Source: Rutidosis leptorrhynchoides (Eukaryota > Streptophyta > Magnoliopsida > Asterales > Asteraceae). From it: a DNA stretch of 64,000 bases. Made by a program: the position numbers and the translations under genes. The notes beneath the pieces are model-generated. The model was not told where the DNA came from and did not search any database. It saw nothing but the letters and a program-made list of their open reading frames with translations. Location of the stretch: positions 312,261,001-312,325,000 of the forward strand of contig NC_092333.1 in assembly GCF_046630445.1 (NCBI RefSeq), written 5' to 3'. This document shows, piece by piece, positions 11,393 through 26,340 of the stretch (its first letter is position 1; each line of letters begins with the position of its first letter).

Positions 11393-12643
11393 CTAATCTA
11401 ATTTTGACAAGTCAAGTGCTATGATGTCTTGAGCAGTAGCATCCTCCGCATAACTAATAGCAACGACTTTGTCAATAGGGATATCCGCTAACTTAGCTTC
11501 TGCCACAGCAGCTGCGTTCCGTGCGTCTTCAAGAGCACAAATGCGGTCACTAATTGCGGAGGGAAGAGGGTCTGGTATGGTGCAAAGCGTTGCAATTTCA
11601 TGCAGAAACTCTACCCTTTCGCGCAATTGCAAGGCAGATGCATAAGTTGTGAACTGCGCGTTCACGGGTGCTGAATTAAGCACCTTTTTCGAAAACTCCG
11701 GTAAGTGTTGGCAGAGTAGAGAAAATTCATGCTTTGCAGCAGCCGCTTTAGCCAGAGCATTATCCCTCTCGGCGGTGAGCTGAAACTTGAGTGAGGAAAT
11801 AGAAGATTCCAGTTTCTTCTCATTTTCAGCAGCGGCTGAAATTTGAGATTGCAAATCCTCTGCGGTAGTCTTCGCCGCAGTAAGTTGATAAGCTAAGTCA
11901 ACAGCGCGCTTCTCGCTATTTTCAGCTCTGATCCGCTCAGAGTTATATTTTTTCTGCTCAGTGTCGAGGATGTCGAAGAATTTTTCTTCGCGCAAAATCA
12001 TATCATATGCCGAGTTAAAGCACATGTAAAAGTTTTGTACAAAACTATTATGTGCATCAACGGCAGAGTGTTTGGCGAATTCACGACGAAGTTCGCTCAG
12101 AATTGCAAGCTTCATTTGTTCGCTTTGATCTGCAGCAGTGCCGGGAGATGCGTAAGTATATCCCGATAACCCATCAATTCGCACTCCATATGAATCAGGA
12201 GGAGTGCGAAGAAGCTCTGTGATCTGCGCCACAGTGTTCGGGCTGGGAAACAAAGGATTGAAGGATGCGCCTTCTGCAAACAAAAAAAGAAACGCGGATT
12301 ATAATCATAACAATAAATATTTCAGATAAAGGTATGAGATCATGGTTATTAGATTTATACCTGTTTGTTGTTCTCCTTCATAATCCGCTGATATCAAATT
12401 ATCGAAAAGGGGAGAACTTTGTTTGGCCCTCTTGCTCTGCGTAGAAGGCGGGTTTTCGAGCGGTCGTTTACCAGTACTTGACTGGGGCGGTGGTGACTTT
12501 GCCGTCAAATCTACAAGAGGAATGTCAGGCTTCTCTTGTTTAATTTGACGACCGGATAATACTGACTTCGCCTCCGGGCTTACGAGTAGCTTGTTAATTA
12601 GCGTTTTTGGGTCCACCTTTCGATCAACTTCATCCATCTTCAT
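11393..12643 (-). CDS. Antisense gene of element A, two exons, 387 aa coiled-coil protein
   Basis: Exon 1 is 12643-12361 and exon 2 is 12273-11393, with an 87-bp GT-AG intron; the frame is maintained and there is no stop over 387 codons. Exon 1 is polar, with NLS-like basic clusters (KRPLENPP, SKRAKQSS). Exon 2 has a long Ala/Glu/Lys coiled coil (about residues 195-280), then HLPEFSKKVLNSAPV, PLPS and RICALEDAR, matching the C-terminus of the E protein. Compared with B, C and E it lacks the Transposase_28-like first exon. A TATA box lies ~127 bp upstream of the ATG, so this looks like a shortened but still promoter-bearing gene rather than a random fragment. Biochemical function is unknown. 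Confidence 0.75.
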
Positions 12644-12769
12644 GATTAATGATTGAAGGTTGTGATTGCCGACTTGATAATGTTTCAAAGAGAACAAATG
12701 AATTGAGAATAAGTGAAAGAAAGTGAGAATAGCGAGGGTAAGTGTGACGTTGGTGATTGTGAACCACAA

Positions 12770-12878
12770 TATATATAGGCGAATGCAAGGGGTAATCAAG
12801 TGTTTTAATTATCCGTTGTAAAAAAACTCAAACGGTAATATTTGAGTTAGCAGGAAACAACGGTAACTTTTACAACGG
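12770..12878 (-). promoter_or_regulatory. Promoter of the antisense gene in A
   Basis: TATATATA at 12770-12777 on minus. Upstream of it four AACGG cores occur in 66 bp: 12813-12817, 12831-12835, 12859-12863 and 12874-12878. AACGG is the core of MYB-type sites. The same cluster precedes the antisense gene of E. Confidence 0.55.
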
Positions 12879-12984
12879 TAACTATGCTAACGCGACATTA
12901 ATTAAAGTCGAAAATAACTGCGAACATTGCGAATTTTAGAGTTTATCATGATGCATTTGCTTCGCGAAAATACATCATAATAAA

Positions 12985-12995
12985 CTGGGGGGACT
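12985..12995 (+). other. Polypurine tract of element A
   Basis: CTGGGGGGACT immediately precedes the LTR start TGATCA. The identical tract precedes the 3' LTRs of B, C and E. Confidence 0.85.
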
Positions 12996-13486
12996 TGATC
13001 ATATACATAGCATTGTATATGTATATTTTATTTTCTAAAAGCTAAGGACAAAACTACGTGGATTATAAGGCACAGTTATGCAATATTCGCTGAAAATAAA
13101 TACTGTGGTTATGTATTCGCTGAAATACCAAACTGCGGTTTGATCCGCTGACTTTCCGCGGAGAGCCGAGCATCTCGCAGACCGCGGATATCACGGATAC
13201 TATAAATAGCGAGCTTGGCCTCTCATTTATGGGTTGTTGATTCTCTGCCATTTGCCTAAGCCTTTGTAGATTTCACTTGTGACTTTGCCCAAGGACTTCT
13301 TACATTGAGTTAAGGTGAATCATGCTAATCGATAACGAAGACCGGGTCGGGGTGGTTGATCACTTGATAGTTAAAGTGAAAAACGATCATCGGGGCCCAA
13401 AATAATCATCGAACATCCCATCCTCCATTATAATCTTATTGCACTCAATCCATAATTAAGCAACATCATTAATTAAGGATTGATCA
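12996..13486 (+). repeat. 3' LTR of element A (family 2), 491 bp
   Basis: Begins TGATCATATAC and ends GGATTGATCA, so both ends read TGATCA. TATA box TATAAATAG at 13201-13209. Several CCGCGG motifs lie upstream of it. Same length and ends as the LTRs at 37464-37955 and 59603-60094. Confidence 0.88.
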
Positions 13487-14001
13487 AAACTCAAGCATAT
13501 AAATATTGCAAAACAGTTATTAAAGCATTGCATGTATTCTCAGCCCAAAAATGTAATGAGTAAAAGGGAACAAATGAAACTCACATAATGTATTTTGTAG
13601 TAAAAATACATATGACTAAACTGAACAATGCATGGTTGGCCTCGGATTCACGAACCTACATTATTTATATATATATTAACACATATAATGATAATCAAGC
13701 AAATTTATAAGTTATTAGTGATATACTTGTTATACAGACCAATTAACTTCCAAAATTTACTATCCATTTGATCTCGTTAAAAAAAATTTGTTATAAAAAC
13801 TAATAAACCAATTAACTATCAAAAAGAGGTATCCTCTTGTTGAGTGCACTAAATCACATAAGCGTACCACAAAGGAACCCATAACTTAACATCTACTTTA
13901 TTTTTAAAAAAATAATAATAATAATATGATCTATTAATGTTGACATCTTTTGTCTGATGCATCTATTTAGGAATTGTAGTATTAGTAATAATAACTTTAT
14001 A

Positions 14002-14003
<2 letters not shown>

Positions 14004-14090
<87 letters not shown>
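14004..14090. repeat. (TAA)n microsatellite, duplication unit 1
   Basis: About 29 uninterrupted trinucleotides. Its counterpart in unit 2 is at 14969-15074. Confidence 0.95.
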
Positions 14091-14966
14091 TTTATTAATA
14101 ATCTTTATACCTTTTCAACCATATGTGGATGTCTGTGTTTGAGAATCTCTACCCACAACCGAAAAAAAAGCAGCACCATTATTTATTAATCCTTTATGTT
14201 TCATAATTAACATCATAAACTTTATCATTATTATTAACATCAATCATCCACCATCAATATCATATCATTCATATTCATCTCGTCATCATCATCGTTATTA
14301 ATCTTCATATCTTCTCGACCCACCAGACTGAAACGTACAACAAATAGAAGCTCGACTACAAGACGATGCTTCAACTGAGTTGTTTACATAGTCGATGACC
14401 CACCACTGCTACGAAACAAAAACCGAATATGGTGATTTGAAACAGTATCGAGTAGGTGGGTTTTTCATGGGTTTATTATGGTGATAACATTTTCATGAGA
14501 TCAACGTCGGTGACCGCCATCGTCATTGTTTCAATTCGCCATAACCATCATCATAATCATTTCATCATTTACGGTTATCATCTTCATCATAATTACCTCA
14601 TCGTCACCATCTCTATCTCATCATTTTAAACGGAAATAGGTATGTGGAGCTGCAGTAGAAGTAAAACATGCATGGGTGGTGCTCCATTGGTGTTCCAATC
14701 GGGAAAAAAAAATACAGAAATAGTGACCTTTTACGGTGGTTAAATAGTGATTAGCAAGGAACCCATAACTTAACATCTACTATCAAAAAGAGGTATCCTC
14801 TTGTTGAGTGCACTAAATCACATAAGCGTACCACAAAGGAACCCATAACTTAACATCTACTTTATTTTTAAAAAAAATAATAATAATAATATGATCTATT
14901 AATGTTGACATCTTTTGTCTGATGCATCTATTTAGGAATTGTAGTATTAGTAATAATAACTTTATA

Positions 14967-15076
<110 letters not shown>

Positions 15077-17191
15077 TAACAATAATAATATTTATTAATA
15101 ATCTTTATACCTTTTCAACCATATGTGGATGTCTGTGTTTGAGAATCTCTACCCACAACCGAAAAAAAAAGCAGCACCATTATTTATTAATCCTTTATGT
15201 TTCATAATTAACATCATAAACTTTATCATTATTATTAACATCAATCATCCACCATCAATATCATATCATTCATATTCATCTCGTCATCATCATCGTTATT
15301 AATCTTCATATCTTCTCGACCCACCAGACTGAAACGTACAACAAATAGAAGCTCGACTACAAGACGATGCTTCAACTGAGTTGTTTACATAGTCGATGAC
15401 CCACCACTGCTACGAAACAAAAACCGAATATGGTGATTTGAAACAGTATCGAGTAGGTGGGTTTTTCATGGGTTTATTATGGTGATAACATTTTCATGAG
15501 ATCAACGTCGGTGACCGCCATCGTCATTGTTTCAATTCGCCATAACCATCATCATAATCATTTCATCATTTACGGTTATCATCTTCATCATAATTACCTC
15601 ATCGTCACCATCTCTATCTCATCATTTTAAACGGAAATAGGTATGTGGAGCTGCAGTAGAAGTAAAACATGCATGGGTGGTGCTCCATTGGTGTTCCAAT
15701 CGGAAAAAAAAAATACAGAAACAGTGACCTTTTACGGTGGTTAAATAGTGATTAGCAAGGAACTCGATGGTGGTTTTCTGAAGTGAAAGTGGTGATTTGG
15801 TGGTGATTTACACGACAGTAAGAATCCAGATTAATGGGGTGTTCGGTTTTTATGCAAGTGGTGAGGTGGGTGACGGTTATAGATGAAGATGGTTGATTGT
15901 TTGAAGTGGGTGGGTTCACGGCTGTAATAACAGTAGTACAAGCTCGATCACAGGCTGCAAAAATAATATGATTCAGTGGTATTGTTCTTCGTTTGTAACC
16001 ACACTAAGGTGGAAGTTTAAAAAGGGTTTTCATTGATGGTTTATTAGAAACAGAAATAATTGCCGTGTAATTGTTATGTTGATGATCAAAATGGGGTGAG
16101 GGTTTGGGCGGTTTTATGGGTTCATTAAAAGAGTAAATAAATATAGAAAGGTAGTGAACGATGGTAGTAATCCTAACGGATTTCCAATGGTGGTGATCGG
16201 GGTTTGTGGGTTGTGGATGTTGAAGTCGATCACAAAATAAGTAGAGGTAGCCATTCATGTATTACAAGAAGAAGAGTAGGAGACATGATCCATTGGCGAT
16301 TGGTATTAAATATAAAATGGAAGTATGCACTACCAATTTGATGATATTTGTTTATTGATCGTGGTTTACATAATTAGATTTCCTTCAAATGGCAGTGATA
16401 GGTTTTATATATATTAAAGTAATAATACAAGTAATATAATAATAATACTTCTAAACCCATGAAGAATTAACGTGTACAGCTAGTAAATTAAATAGTATAG
16501 CAGCCAATGTTTTGGTTTATTCTACTGACGATTTTCACGAACTGTGTATATCGCGAAATCATTGGCGGATAAAAGTGTTTAGAAAAATCCCATATTTTTA
16601 AATTAACTATATTTATTTTTTTTTGTCATTATGATATAAAAATTCAATCATTAATTTAATAAATAAAAATTACATCAACTGTCCCTCTCATTTATGGGTA
16701 AAATATAAAAAGTGATAAAATTAAATAATTAGATCCTAAATATACTTTTAATAAGCCTATAACTTATATAACTCATTTTCGGATCACCCTTTATTTTAAA
16801 ATCATATAAGTTCATTTTTAACTTGATTAATAACCATCAGAACATCAAACGAGTATTACAATTATTTAATATTTATTTTTAATATACCTTATTTATATAT
16901 AGAGATATATTTTAAATAATAATTATTATAATATCCTATTTTTATTTTATTAACTTTTAATAGCAACAACACATAATACTTCAAATTAAAATTTGAATTA
17001 TTATTTATATATACATACACACATATCTATTTACAATTAATTATTCGTGAATCGTCGAGAGCAGTCAAAGGTCAATTGAATATATGAAACCGTTCAAACT
17101 TTTAAGACTCGACTTTACAGACTTTGCTTATCGTATCGAAATCATATAAAGATTAAGTTTAAATTTAGTCGGAAATTCCCGGGTCGTCACA

Positions 17192-20070
17192 ATATAAATT
17201 TCGAAGTACTAAAGCATCCGGTACTTTGGATGGGGTTTGTTAGGCCCAATAGATCTATCTTTAGGATTCGCGTCAATTAGGGTGTCTGTTCCCTAATTCT
17301 TAGATTACCAGACTTAATAAAAATGGGCATATTCGATTTCGATAATTCAACCATAGAATGTAGTTTCACGTACTTGTGTCTATTTTGTAAATCATTTATA
17401 AAACCTGCATGTATTCTCATCCCAAAAATATTAGATTTTAAAAGTGGGACTATAACTCACTTTCACAGATTTTTACTTCGTCGAGAAGTAAGACTTGGCC
17501 ACTGGTTGATTCACGAACCTATAACAATATATACATATATATCAAAGTATGTTCAAAATATATTTACAACACTTTTAATATATTTTGATGTTTTAAGTTT
17601 ATTAAGTCAGCTGTCCTCGTTAGTAACCTACAACTAGTTGTCCACAGTTAGATGTACAGAAATAAATCGATAAATATTATCTTGAATCAATCCACGACCC
17701 AGTGTATACGTATCTCTGTATTGATCACAACTCAAACTATATATATTTTGGAATCAACCTCAACCCTGTATAGCTAACTCCAACATTCACATATAGAGTG
17801 TCTATGGTTGTTCCGAAATATATATAGATGTGTCGACATGATAGGTCGAAACATTGTATACGTGTCTATGATATCTCAAGATTACATAATATACAATACA
17901 AGTTGATTAAGTTATGGTTGGAATAGATTTGTTACCAATTTTCACGTAGCTAAAATGAGAAAAATTATCCAATCTTGTTTTACCCATAACTTCTTCATTT
18001 TAAATCCGTTTTGAGTGAATCAAATTGCTATGGTTTCATATTGAAATCTATTTTATGAATCTAAACAGAAAAAGTATAGGTTTATAGTCAGAAAAATAAG
18101 TTACAAGTCGTTTTTGTAAACGTAGTCATTTCAGTCGAAAGAACGACGTCTAGATGACCATTTTAGAAAATATACTTCCACTTTGAGTTTAACCATAATT
18201 TTTGGATATAGTTTCATGTTCATAATAAAAATTATTTTCCCAGAATAACAACTTTTAAATCAAAGTTTATCATAGTTTTTAATTAACTAACCCAAAACAA
18301 CCCGCGGTGTTACTACGACGGCGTAAATCCGGTTTTACGGTGTTTTTCGTGTTTCCAGGTTTTAAATCATTAAGTTAGCATATCATATAGATATAGAACA
18401 TGTGTTTAGTTGATTTTAAAAGTCAAGTTAGAAGGATTAACTTTTATTTGCGAACAAGTTTAGAATTAACTAAACTATGTTCTAGTGATTACAAGTTTAA
18501 ACCTTCGAATAAGATAGCTTTATATGTATGAATCGAATGATGTTATGAACATCATTACTACCTCAAGTTCCTTGGATAAACCTACTGGAAATGAGAAAAA
18601 TAGATCTAGCTTCAAAGGATCCTTGGATGGCTTGAAAGTTCTTGAAGCAGAATCATGACACGAAAACAATTTCAAGTAAGATTTCCACTCGAAATAAGAT
18701 TGTTATAGTTATAGAAATTGAATTAAAGTTTGAATATGATTATTACCTTGTATTAGAAAGATAACCTACTGTAAGTAACAAAGGTTTCTTGATCTTGGAT
18801 GATTACTTGGAATGGATTTAGAAAACTTGGAAGTAAACTTGCAATCTTGGAAGTATTCTTGATTTTATGAAACTAGAACTTTTGGAATTTATGAAGAACA
18901 CTTAGAACTTGAAGATAGAACTTTAGAGAGATCAATTAGATGAAGAAAATTGAAGAATGAAAGTGTTTGTAGGTGTTTTTGGTCGTTGGTGTATGGATTA
19001 GATATAAAGGATATGTAATTTTGTTTTCATGTAAATAAGTCATGAATGATTACTCATATTTTAGTAATTTTATGAGATATTTCATGCTAGTTGCCAAATG
19101 ATGGTTCCCATATGTGTTAGGTGACTCACATGGGCTGCTAAGAGCTGATCATTGGAGTATATATACCAATAGTACATACATCTAAAAGCTGTGTATTGTA
19201 CGAGTACGAATACAGGTGCATACGAGTAGAATTGTTGATGAAACTGAACGAGGATGTAATTGTAAGCATTTTTGTTAAGTAGAAGTATTTTGATAAGTGT
19301 CTTGAAGTCTTTCAAAATTGTATGAATACATATTAAAACACTACATGTATATACATTTTAACTGAGTCGTTAAGTCATCGTTAGTGGTTACATGTAAGTG
19401 TTGTTTTGAAACCTTTAGGTTAACGATCTTGTTAAATGTTGTTAACCCATTGTTTATAATATCAAATGAGATTTTAAATTGTTATATTATCATGATATTA
19501 TGATATATAATATAATATATCTTAGTATGATATATATACAGTTAAATGTCGTTACAACGATAATCGTTACATATATGCCTCGTTTCAAAATCATTAAGTT
19601 AGTAGTCTTATTTTTACATATGTATTTCATTGTTAATACACTTAATAATATATTTACTTATCATTTAACATAATTAACCAAGTGTATCAATATCTTAATA
19701 TGATTCATATGTACCTAGTAAGACGTTGTTATAACGATAATCGTTATATATATCGTTTTCGAGTTTCTTAAATTAATAGTCTCATTTTTATGTATATAAC
19801 TCATTGTTAAAATACCTAATGAGATACATACTTATAATAAAATCATGTTAACTTTATATATAACCATATATATGTCATCGTATAGTTTTTACAAGTTTTA
19901 ACGTTCGTGAATCACCGGTCAACTTGGGTGGTCAATTGTCTATATGAAACCTATTTCAATTAATCAAGTCTTAACAAGTTTGATTGCTTAACATGTTGGA
20001 AACACTTAATCATGTAAATAAGAATTTCATTTAATATATATATAAACATGGAAAAGTTCAGGTCACTACA
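17192..20070 (+). repeat. Truncated copy P2 of the ~4 kb LTR family
   Basis: Begins abruptly at ATATAAATTTCGAAGTAC, directly after the terminus of P1, and ends with the family terminus variant AGGTCACTACA. No coding potential. The block at about 17690-17900 recurs at 42550-42740 inside element T, and 19200-19570 recurs inverted at 34440-34797. Confidence 0.7.
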
Positions 20071-20746
20071 TTAACAATATGCATATAAGAATATCCCCAT
20101 CATTCCGGGATCCTCCTTCGGACATGATATAAATTTCGAAGTACTAAAGCATCCGGTACTTTGGATGGGGCTTGTTGGGCCCGATAGATCTATCTTTAGA
20201 GTTCGCGTCAATTAGGGTGTCTGTTCCCTAATTCTTAGATTAACAGACTTAATAAAAAGGGGCATATTCGATTTCGATAATTCAACCATATAATGTAGTT
20301 TCGATTACTTGTGTCTATTTCGTAAAACATTTATAAAAATAGCGCATGTATTCTCAGTCCCAAAAATATATATTGCGAAAGCATTTAAAAAGGTAATAAT
20401 GAAACTCACGCATATAATTATTATCAAAACAGTTAATAAAGCATTTGCATGTATTCTCAGCCCAAAAATGTAAAGAGTAAAAAGGGCAAATGAAACTCAC
20501 CTAATGTTATTTGTAGTAAAAATACATATGACAACATTGAACAACTGAACAATACAGGGTTGGCATCGGATTCACGAACCTATATCATTTGTATATTTAT
20601 TAATACACATAATTGTAAGTGAATAAATTTATATATATAATAATTTATTAGTTATATTATTTTTATATTAATAATATATTTATGTTTCACATATTCTTTT
20701 TATATATAATAATATTTTGTTATGTTATAAATGTATTAAACATATC

Positions 20747-20849
<103 letters not shown>

Positions 20850-21357
20850 TATTTATTAAGATAGTTATTATAGTAATACTCGATTAATATTTGTAATGAT
20901 AAATATGATAATGATAATACTTAATATTAGTATTAATGATAATAATGAAATTAATTCTATTAGTAATAAAAGTAATGATATTAATAATATATAAAAATAT
21001 ATTAATTTTTATTGTTAGTGTTAGTTATATTAATGATTTTAGAAATTACATAGTACTAATAATCATTACATTGTACATAATAATATTTATAATATTAATA
21101 ATAATAATAATGATTATGATACATATAATGATAATTATAATACTAATAATGATACTAATAATAATATTATAACTTATAAATGATACAAGTATTAGTTTTT
21201 AATGAGTGAATAATAAGTTTTATGATTTTTATAGAAATTAAAATAATATTCATAATATTCTTAATCATAATAATAATAATGATGATAATAATAATAACAC
21301 TACTAATACCTAATAATAATATCAATCAATAATCAATAATAACAATAATACCAATAC

Positions 21358-21471
<114 letters not shown>

Positions 21472-21511
21472 GAACATGAGACTACCTTAAAGGAGGCTTA
21501 AAAAAAGAAAG

Positions 21512-21586
21512 ACTGCCCATGCCAAGAATCGAACCCAAGACCTCTCGTAAACCCGAAACAGCTTTTAACCCCCACGATGTGCTAGC
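21512..21586 (-). repeat. tRNA-like (SINE-like) block in P3
   Basis: Minus strand has a Pol III B-box-like GGTTCGATTCT (21524-21534) and a weaker A-box-like segment about 30 bases upstream. No acceptor stem closes, so it is not a functional tRNA. Related to the blocks at 24548, 38385 and 53963. Confidence 0.45.
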
Positions 21587-22802
21587 TTTTCTGATTTAAT
21601 CTATATTTAAATTACTCTTAATCCGTTATCTGACAGTTCCTTTTTCTTCTCCACAACCTAAACGAACTTGACACCTTTAAACTGATCCATGGATCAATCC
21701 CCAGCTAACATCAAGTTTATTAACTAATTTTAGAATTAATATCTAACATAGAAACTTTTATTTGGGTTTAATTGGACTAAAAAAAATAAAAATAAAAATA
21801 AAAAAAATTATCTGCTCGTCGCTGCTGTCTTTGTAAAAAAAAAAAAATTTGATTTTTGTAAATGTGATGTTATAGATAAATGTTATAATATGAAATATGT
21901 TAGAAAACGTTCGTGGAAACATTCCAAATCATTAATTTAACTGGAATCAAAACGGATAACACGAATTCGATTGATGAACAAAGTTTGACTTTTTAGGAAA
22001 TTAACTTTGACTCAGAAATTTGTGATGAATATGAATAATTGAGTTCTATAATTTTGCAGAAAGATTGTTTAGAGGTTTACTAACAAAACTACATTTATAC
22101 AATTTCAATTTATTTCGAATTCAGACTTTTTAAATTTTTGAGTTCAAGAACATAAACTCAAAGTTTGATTATGAATTTAAGTTTGTTTTAGACCACGATT
22201 TCTTCATGAAATATGTTCTAAATCAATCCTGGAAACTTTATAAATCAACAATTAAACTTAAAACATAGAAACGAATTCGAATTTTACCATGAACAAATCT
22301 GTTGACTTTTTGAAATTAAACTTTGACTGCCAAATTTGTACTCAATATAGAAAATTGTTACCTGCGATTTTGGATAAATTTTGTGTAACATAATCCTAAC
22401 AAAACTATAATTTTAGATTTTTAAAATTCATTAAAAATCGAGTTTTTAATAATTTGGTACACGTACAGAGCATACGAACTGTTTTTTTTTTATTTTTCTG
22501 TTTTGTAAACTCTCAGTTACAGATGGTAAATTATATAGTGTGATCTGGTTCGTGTGATAACAGTTATTTTGAAAATAATAGACTCGTATGTGAATTGAGA
22601 AGGATTTGTAACAACTGGATAAATCAAATCAGAAGGAAGACGATAAAAAAAATTAAATAACTAAAAAGAGGACAATGACCCTAAACGGAATTTGTATTTT
22701 ATCTGTTGATTGAAGTGTACTGATAGTGACTGGAACTAAAGAACACGCGATGTATATCAGTTTTATAAATATCTGAATTATATTGTATATCTATCTCTAT
22801 TC

Positions 22803-22806
<4 letters not shown>

Positions 22807-22854
<48 letters not shown>
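22807..22854. repeat. (TA)n microsatellite
   Basis: About 24 TA units in P3. Confidence 0.95.
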
Positions 22855-22857
<3 letters not shown>

Positions 22858-23365
22858 CATATATATCTTATAATTAAACTTAACAATTAATAAATATATT
22901 AATAATGATAATACTTTTAATATTATAATTAATGATACTAAAAACTATAGTGATAATAATAATAATACTAATAATTAAATATATCCAATTTCCTATTTAT
23001 GTATTACATATAATAATAATAATAACACTGATATTAATATTGACTATTTATTTTAATAATTTGAAAGTTATAATAATAACATTAATACAATAACTGTATT
23101 TTATCTTGTAGTTACTTTTATTTATATGTTATTAATTATTTATTTTAATATTTATACATTTTGACAATATGCTTATAGTACTAATTATGTATAGCTATCA
23201 CATATATATTCCATCTACTACCTATATAATCATGTTTTTAAATATTAAATTTTATTACGTAGATAAATATGTTAATTATATATACTGAAATAACTAAACT
23301 CAAAGTATAATATTATACTTTTAATACCTTGTTGTCGTTGACAATTCGTGTTCGAAATTACTTAT

Positions 23366-23480
<115 letters not shown>

Positions 23481-24547
23481 CGAGTTTTAGTTATTTTAAT
23501 TTATCTTACATAGCAACTAAATCACATATCAGTTCTTTACTATATTTATTATAAAAATATACTTATTTACGCATAGTTACTTACACGTACATTCTATTTA
23601 TAGGTTCGTGAATCGTCGAGCGCGTGATTTAATATTACAGACTTTGCTTATGGTGTCGAAATCATATAAAGATTAAAGTTTAAATTTGGTCAGAAATTCC
23701 CGGGTCATCACACCATCAAACTGTATCACTCTTTTGTTTCTGTCCCCAATCTGTAATGAATCATTTTCAAAGGTACAAATCTAATTACCTTTACAGATTA
23801 ATGTTTTCATTCGGTATTAATGGAATTAAATTCTGTCGACACCATTTTATTATTTGATTCGATTCACATATGCTGTTAAACAAATCATTCACCCTTCTTT
23901 TATCAACTATCAAGTGTACACCACAATTACCTACTGCAAAAATATCAAATTAAACAGAAAAATGCAAGTAACCAGTCGCTATACCTCTGTTCCTTCACTT
24001 TTCAGCCAAAACTCTATTTTGTAATGAATTTTAAAATCCTTAGATGCAACTATGTTAGAAATCTTTCGTTTAAAAAGTCTGCAAAGTTTCATAGCTCAAT
24101 TCGTCCTATCTAGCTTCAATTTTAGAGTCAAACATTTAAAACAAAAAGTCAACACTTTTGTTCTTGAAGAAATTCGAGCTTGTGGTTATGTTTCAACTTC
24201 AAATAATGATTCCAATAGTTTATAGGATGGATTTACAAGGTATTTCGTGTTATAATCTTTCTCTAAAACGTTCTCAAAAGTGGAATCAATTTTTTCTTTT
24301 TTTTAACAGCGTCGGCAGCAGGAGCACTCATTTTTTTTATTTTTTTTCGTTTTTAATTAACTCAAGAATCATTATAAATTGATTATATTTTGGTTGCAAG
24401 TCCAAAAAACACAATTAGTACTCGTCATTAAAAATTCTTTTGAGCTTTAGTCGATATATGGTTGAATATCTGTGAAGGATAAAGAAGAAAGGAAAACAGA
24501 AGTAGATGTTAAATACAGTTAGAACCTGAATATAATCAGAAAGATAG

Positions 24548-24615
24548 ATACGGAGTATTGGTTAGTGAGTGTTGACGGTATTCAAGAGGTCAGGGGTTCG
24601 AGCCTCTCCGTGGGC
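24548..24615 (+). repeat. tRNA-like (SINE-like) block in N1
   Basis: A-box-like TGGTTAGTGAGT at 24559-24570 and B-box GGGTTCGAGCC at 24594-24604, about 35 bases apart as in type 2 Pol III promoters. It is followed 45 bases later by (TTA)n at 24660-24803. Confidence 0.5.
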
Positions 24616-24659
24616 ATCTAATTTTTTTAGACCTCTTGTGAGGTAGTTTTTCAATTATC

Positions 24660-24803
<144 letters not shown>

Positions 24804-26340
24804 GTCATGATTGTTAGTGTTATTATTATTAATGTTATTATTAATGTTATAAAGATTATTATTATCATTATTATTATTATTTTTAAAACAAGTAGTAAAT
24901 ATCATTTATTATTATTATTACGATTATAAATACAAAAATAAATCTTATTATTATTATTGTTAAGATAAGTATTATTATTATTAGTAACATAAATACTATT
25001 AGTATTATTATTATCATTATTATTTTATTATTAGTATTATATTGTCGTTATTAATAAAGTTATTATTATTATTATTTTTATCAAAAGAATCATTATTACT
25101 AAAACTACTATTTTTTTACAAATAAATATTTTGTACATAAAATACACTTATTACATATACACTAATTACAATAATATTTCATATAACTATATATATTAAC
25201 ACTATCTAGATAAATAATTACAGGTAACAAACTATTGATTTTCAAACATAATAATAATAATGTATATATATACAAACATGTATATATATGGATATATACA
25301 TTAATATAACTAAATGAATGGATATTAATCATTTTAAAATATTTATATACACAACAAGTATATGTAACATATAATTTAAGATATAATATAAGTATATGTT
25401 TTTAATTGGGATTTAAAATAAATCCTATACAGCTACAAATATATATAAATAATATATATATTAATAAATAAAATTATGTGATTTCTATTATATATTTTAA
25501 TATATAAATACAAATGATATAGGTTCGTGAATCCGAGGTCAACCCTGCATTGTTCAGTTGTTCAATATAGTCATATGTATTTTTACTACAAAATACATTA
25601 GGTGAGTTTCATTTGCTCCCTTTTTAAATGCTTTTGAAATATATATTTTTGGGACTGAGAATACATGCGCTGCTTTTATAAATGCTTTACGAAATAGACA
25701 CAAGTGATCGAAACTACATTCTATGGTTGGATTATTAAACCGGATATGCCCCTTTTTAGTCTGGTAATCTAAGAATTAGAGAACAGACACCCTAATTGAC
25801 GCGAATCCTAAAGATAGATCTATCGGGCCCAACAAGCCCCATCCAAAGTACCGGATGCTTTAGTACTACAAAATTTATATCATGTCCGAAGGAGGATCCC
25901 GGAATGATGGGGATATTCTTATATGCATATTGTGAATGTCGGTTACCAGGTGTTCAATCCATATGAATGATATTTTTGTCTCTATGCATGGGACGTATAT
26001 TCAGAAGAAATGAAAATCTTGTGGTCTATTAAAATGATGGGAATGATTATTTATGTTAAACTAATGAACTCACCAACCTTTTGGTTGACACTTGAAAGCA
26101 TGTTTATTCTCAGGTACGAAAGAAATCTTCCGCTGTGCATTTGCTCATTTTAGGGATATTACTTGGAGTCATTCATGACATATTTCAAAAGACGTTGCAT
26201 TTGAGTCGTTGAGTTCATCAAGATTAATATTAAGTCAATTATAGTTAGATATATTATGAAATGGTATACATGCCGTCAACTTTCGATGTAATGAAATATT
26301 GTCTTTTCAAAAAATGAATGCAATGTTTGTAAAATGTATC

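Larger units (their letters stand above)
10077..13486 (+). mobile_element. Tat-lineage Ty3/gypsy element A (family 2), 5' part missing
   Basis: Plus-strand remnant with the C-terminal half of integrase, a spacer, the antisense gene, a polypurine tract and the 3' LTR. Its left part was separated by the Athila insertion and is outside the window. Its LTR (491 bp) matches those of F and D/E, and its integrase-to-antisense spacer matches the spacers of D and E, so it belongs to the same family. It sits inside a 4 kb LTR copy that resumes at 13487. Confidence 0.85.
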
